From assembly GCA_023954795.1 (NCBI GenBank), contig JAGSHA010000120.1, forward strand, positions 1 to 8,655: a DNA stretch of 8,655 nt, given 5' to 3'. This document shows positions 6,366 through 8,655 of the stretch, one piece after another. The notes under the pieces were generated by a model. It was given only the letters and a program-made list of their open reading frames with translations, had not been told where the DNA came from and ran no database searches. The first letter of the stretch is position 1; the number at the start of each line of letters is the position of its first letter. The stretch comes from Oceanospirillaceae bacterium (GTDB lineage Bacteria; Pseudomonadota; Gammaproteobacteria; Pseudomonadales; Balneatricaceae). A program made the position numbers and the translations under genes.

Positions 6366-6371
6366 ATTCTA
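6366..6371 (-). promoter_or_regulatory. Candidate -10 box of the QTMAN-like gene
   Basis: TAGAAT on the minus strand (5 of 6), about 70 bp before the ATG at 6295. No convincing -35 box is at the right distance. A 7-bp inverted repeat, TCAGCGG (6356-6362) with CCGCTGA (6387-6393), brackets it. Weak evidence. Confidence 0.3.
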
Positions 6372-6446
6372 GCGTAATCAAACCAACCGCTGACCAACAT
6401 TCTTTCCTTGAGCGGGCTTTCATGAATATTAAACAGACCAACCTAT

Positions 6447-6476
6447 TAGACATTTATCACATCTTTCCTGTATAAT
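6447..6476 (+). promoter_or_regulatory. Strong sigma70 promoter of deaD
   Basis: TAGACA (6447-6452, 5 of 6) is separated by 18 bp from a perfect TATAAT (6471-6476). RNA would begin near 6483, leaving a leader of about 67 nt before the deaD ATG. This is the best promoter in the window and fits the high-expression codon use of deaD. Confidence 0.75.
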
Positions 6477-6482
6477 TCGCCG

Positions 6483-6549
6483 CTTTTACCACTCCTGACA
6501 GCTCCCTCCGCGGGCAATTGTCTATTTTTTGCATACAGGTATCCATTTA
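6483..6549 (+). promoter_or_regulatory. deaD 5' leader with short GC stem and T-run
   Basis: The predicted leader has a GC-rich patch with a CCGCGG palindrome (6508-6513), then a CAATTG palindrome (6515-6520), then six T's (6525-6530) about 20 nt before the start codon. GC patch plus T-run is terminator-like in arrangement, but only a 3-bp CCC/GGG stem is evident. The ribosome site is weak: AGGT at 6537-6540, 9 nt before the ATG. I did not find a clear cold-box motif. Confidence 0.35.
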
Positions 6550-8340
6550 ATGTCCGAATCTGGCACCCAGCCGACTACTTTCACCTCTCTTGGGGTTGCA
6601 GAGCCCATTCTGCGAGCGATTAACGAGATTGGTTATGAAACACCTTCCCCAATTCAAGCTGAAAGTATCCCTCCGCTGCTGGAAGGTTCAGACCTGCTGG
6701 GTATGGCCCAGACTGGTACCGGTAAAACAGCAGCCTTTGCACTACCACTGCTGACACGTTTGCAGACTAACCGCCGTGAACCACAATTGCTGGTACTGGC
6801 GCCAACCCGTGAGCTGGCAATTCAGGTTGCAGAAGCGTTGCAAAGCTACGCTAAATACATGAAAGATTTCCACGTCCTGCCTATTTACGGTGGCCAGAGC
6901 TACGAAACTCAGCTGCGTCAGCTGCGTCGTGGCGTTCAGGTTATCGTGGGTACTCCGGGCCGTGTGATGGATCATATCCGTCGTGGTTCCCTGAAGCTGG
7001 ACAAGCTGGAAGCACTGGTTCTGGATGAAGCAGACGAAATGCTGCGCATGGGCTTCATTGATGACGTTGAGTGGATTCTGGATCACACACCACCAACGCG
7101 TCAGATCGCACTGTTCTCTGCAACTATGCCACCACAGATTAAGCGTGTGGCACAGAAGTATCTGAACGACGCAAAAGAAGTGCGCATTGCTTCCAAGACA
7201 GCAACCGCCACCACCATTTCTCAGAAATACTGGCGCGTAAGCGGCCTGCATAAGCTGGACGCTCTGACCCGTATTCTGGAACTGCAGCAGTTTGATGCGA
7301 TGCTGATCTTCGTACGCACCAAGTCTGCAACCGAAGAGCTGGCAGAAAAACTGTCTGCCCGCGGTTACTCCGCTGAAGCGCTGAACGGTGATATGTCTCA
7401 GCAGCAGCGTGAGCGTACAGTTGAGCGCCTGAAAAATGGCCGGACCGATATTCTGATCGGCACCGATGTAGTAGCTCGTGGTCTGGACGTTGAGCGTATC
7501 AGCCACGTTCTGAACTACGACATCCCATACGATGCTGAATCTTACGTACACCGTATTGGCCGTACCGGCCGTGCTGGTCGTACCGGTGAAGCGATTCTGT
7601 TCGTTGCACCACGTGAACAGCGCATGCTGCGCACAATCGAACGTGCGACTAAACAGCCAATCGAGCGCATGGACCTGCCAAGCGTAGGTGATGTGAACGA
7701 GAAACGTGTTGAACGTTTCATGCAGCGTATCAGCGATACTCTGGATAACCAGGACGTATCTCCATACCTGGATCTGCTGTCCGAATACCAGAAAGAACAC
7801 GATACCGATCCGCTGAACATTGCTGCGGCACTGGCACTGTTGGCACAGGGCGATCAGCCTCTGCTGATGGTTGAGCCACCACCACGCCCAGAACGCGAGC
7901 GTCGCGACGACCGTGGCACACGCCGCGAACGTGGTGATCGTGATCGCGGTGATCGTGGTGATCGCGGCCGCAGTCGTGAATTCGACCGCAACGCTAAGCC
8001 GTTGAAAGGTCGTCCGGATATGGATATGGAGCGTTTCCAGATCGCTGTGGGTCACCAGCACAATGTTCAGCCTAAGAACATCGTTGGTGCGATTGCCAAC
8101 GAAGGTAACATTACCGCATCTCTGATCGGCCAGATCGAAATCTATGATGATTTCAGCACCGTTGATCTGCCATCCGGTATGCCTAAGGAAACACTGGCGA
8201 AACTGAAGCGTACTTTCGTATGCGGTCAGCGCCTGAACCTGCGTCAGGCAGAAGACTCCGAAGGCGCACCTAAAGGTCGTCCACCTCGTAAGCGTCCTAG
8301 CAACGGCGGCGGTAAGCGTCCACCTCGCAAAGACAGCTAA
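6550..8340 (+). CDS. deaD: ATP-dependent RNA helicase DeaD (CsdA), cold-shock DEAD-box protein
   Basis: A 596-residue cytoplasmic DEAD-box helicase, close in layout to E. coli DeaD (629 residues), which unwinds RNA in ribosome assembly, translation initiation and mRNA decay, especially in the cold. Motifs in order: F11 and TPSPIQAESIP (Q motif, 31-41), AQTGTGKT 53-60, PTRELA 85-90, TPGR 135-138, DEAD 159-162, SAT 190-192, IFVRT 253-257, TDVVARGLDV 305-314, HRIGRTGR 334-341. A dimerisation-type region follows (about 380-440), then an arginine/aspartate-rich linker with RGD repeats (about 448-476), a DbpA-type RNA-binding domain (about 490-565, with HNVQPKNIVGAIANEGNI) and a basic tail. All catalytic residues are intact. 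The longer reading from TTG at 6529 adds seven unlikely residues; ATG at 6550 matches the family start. Codons are biased to CGT and CTG, unlike neighbours, as in highly expressed genes. Confidence 0.97.
   Translation: MSESGTQPTTFTSLGVAEPILRAINEIGYETPSPIQAESIPPLLEGSDLLGMAQTGTGKTAAFALPLLTRLQTNRREPQLLVLAPTRELAIQVAEALQSYAKYMKDFHVLPIYGGQSYETQLRQLRRGVQVIVGTPGRVMDHIRRGSLKLDKLEALVLDEADEMLRMGFIDDVEWILDHTPPTRQIALFSATMPPQIKRVAQKYLNDAKEVRIASKTATATTISQKYWRVSGLHKLDALTRILELQQFDAMLIFVRTKSATEELAEKLSARGYSAEALNGDMSQQQRERTVERLKNGRTDILIGTDVVARGLDVERISHVLNYDIPYDAESYVHRIGRTGRAGRTGEAILFVAPREQRMLRTIERATKQPIERMDLPSVGDVNEKRVERFMQRISDTLDNQDVSPYLDLLSEYQKEHDTDPLNIAAALALLAQGDQPLLMVEPPPRPERERRDDRGTRRERGDRDRGDRGDRGRSREFDRNAKPLKGRPDMDMERFQIAVGHQHNVQPKNIVGAIANEGNITASLIGQIEIYDDFSTVDLPSGMPKETLAKLKRTFVCGQRLNLRQAEDSEGAPKGRPPRKRPSNGGGKRPPRKDS
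7930..7971 (+). repeat. Short 9-bp repeats encoding the RGD linker of DeaD
   Basis: Near-identical 9-mers CGTGGTGAT (7930), CGCGGTGAT (7945) and CGTGGTGAT (7954), with a shortened CGTGAT copy between the first two, encode Arg-Gly-Asp repeats in the unstructured linker. Such tracts vary in copy number between DeaD orthologues. Confidence 0.8.
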
Positions 8341-8355
8341 TACAGTAAGCGATTC

Positions 8356-8393
8356 AAAAAAGCGGACTCAGGTTTAACCTTTGTCCGCTTTTT
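8356..8393. terminator. Intrinsic bidirectional terminator of deaD and the AraC-family gene
   Basis: Six A's (8356-8361), then GCGGAC (8362-8367), a 15-nt loop, GTCCGC (8383-8388) and five T's (8389-8393). With A-T pairing the stem reaches 11 bp. The loop holds a nested stem AGGTT/AACCT (8370-8374, 8376-8380). It starts 15 bp after the deaD stop. The A-run serves as a T-run on the other strand, so it also suits the convergent gene. Confidence 0.92.
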
Positions 8394-8432
8394 ATTGCCT
8401 GTTTTCTGAGGCCCCATATTAATCATGGTTGC

Positions 8433-8655
8433 CTAATCGACTTGCCTTAAAAGCTCCTGATAGGTATCACTGCGCCGGTATTCACCCGGGGTCATCCCGG
8501 TCCACTTCTTGAATGACCGAAAGAACGCAGACGGCTCATCAAATCCCATCAGGCTCGCCACATCGTTGATCGATAGCTGCGGCGAGTTGATGTACCCCAA
8601 GGCGGCCTTTTTACGACACTCATCTTTGATCTTCTGATAAGAGGTCTCCTCTTCC
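8433..8655 (-). CDS. AraC-family transcriptional regulator, C-terminal part (runs off the right edge)
   Basis: Reading leftwards from the right edge, the frame beginning at 8654 is open for 73 codons and ends at TAG (8433-8435). The encoded C-terminus carries most of an AraC/XylS DNA-binding domain: TSYQKIKDECRKKAALGYI (end of the first helix-turn-helix and linker helix), LSINDVASLMGFDEPSAFFR (second helix-turn-helix) and FKKWTGMTPGEYRR (family signature). The SYQ-x-IKDE-x-RKKAAL-x-YI style is common in AraC members with an N-terminal arabinose-binding-like domain of the OruR/ArgR type, but that part lies outside the window. Target and effector cannot be inferred. It converges on deaD and shares its terminator. 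Confidence 0.93.
   Translation of the reverse strand, partial: EEETSYQKIKDECRKKAALGYINSPQLSINDVASLMGFDEPSAFFRSFKKWTGMTPGEYRRSDTYQELLRQVD

Noticed and set aside
6529..6549. TTG start extending DeaD by seven residues
   Set aside because: The ATG at 6550 matches the usual family N-terminus and has AGGT upstream; the TTG lies in a T-run with no ribosome site.
6742..8061. 439-codon open frame antisense to deaD
   Set aside because: It is a mirror of deaD's strongly biased codon use, has a low-complexity His/Gln/Thr/Cys composition and no recognisable domain, and deaD on the other strand has every family motif.
6550..8340. Foreign origin of deaD because its codon use differs from neighbours
   Set aside because: The bias is towards CGT and CTG, the pattern of highly expressed genes in gammaproteobacteria, not of transferred DNA.
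8401..8432. Possible small gene between the deaD terminator and the AraC stop
   Set aside because: Too short, with no start plus ribosome site; it is just the 3' spacer of the AraC-family gene.
1..8655. Mobile element, CRISPR array, tRNA or rRNA
   Set aside because: No transposase or integrase, no spaced identical repeats, and no tRNA-like or rRNA-like segment were found on either strand.

Overview
The window looks like chromosomal DNA from a free-living, probably marine gammaproteobacterium. This is inferred from moderate GC, an Escherichia coli-like DeaD helicase with DbpA-type RNA-binding domain, a YbaP-like TraB/GumN protein, a GspE/PilB-type ATPase and a CHASE2 protein. Placement near Oceanospirillales is a guess from gene style. 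I see no tRNA, rRNA, CRISPR array, insertion sequence or integrase; this is ordinary chromosome with several under-studied genes.

Left part (1-4097, all minus strand): a TraB/GumN-family exported protein, then a large GspE/PilB-type secretion or pilus assembly ATPase with an added N-terminal GAF domain, then 42 bp later the start of a CHASE2 sensor protein that runs off the left edge. The ATPase has its own plausible sigma70 promoter, with a 7-bp inverted repeat across the predicted transcription start. ATPase and CHASE2 genes are likely co-transcribed, which hints at a signalling-linked type II secretion/type IV pilus-like function.

Middle (4212-6295): divergent from the TraB/GumN gene is a plus-strand protein made only of two receiver domains. 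The first has lost its phospho-acceptor; the second is canonical and CheY-like. It converges with a minus-strand glycosyltransferase that I recognise as a bacterial homologue of the eukaryotic tRNA-queuosine mannosyltransferase (QTMAN/GTDC1, formerly DUF3524). A perfect 20-bp stem hairpin lies between the two convergent genes.

Right part (6296-8655): a strong promoter drives deaD, whose codon use suggests high expression. deaD ends at a textbook bidirectional terminator shared with the convergent 3' end of an AraC-family regulator that continues past the right edge. deaD and the QTMAN-like gene are divergent neighbours and both concern RNA (helicase and probable tRNA modification), though no functional link is shown.

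The best leads are the bacterial QTMAN homologue, the GAF-ATPase/CHASE2 pair, and the receiver-only protein with one dead domain. Both edge genes are partial and were translated by hand.
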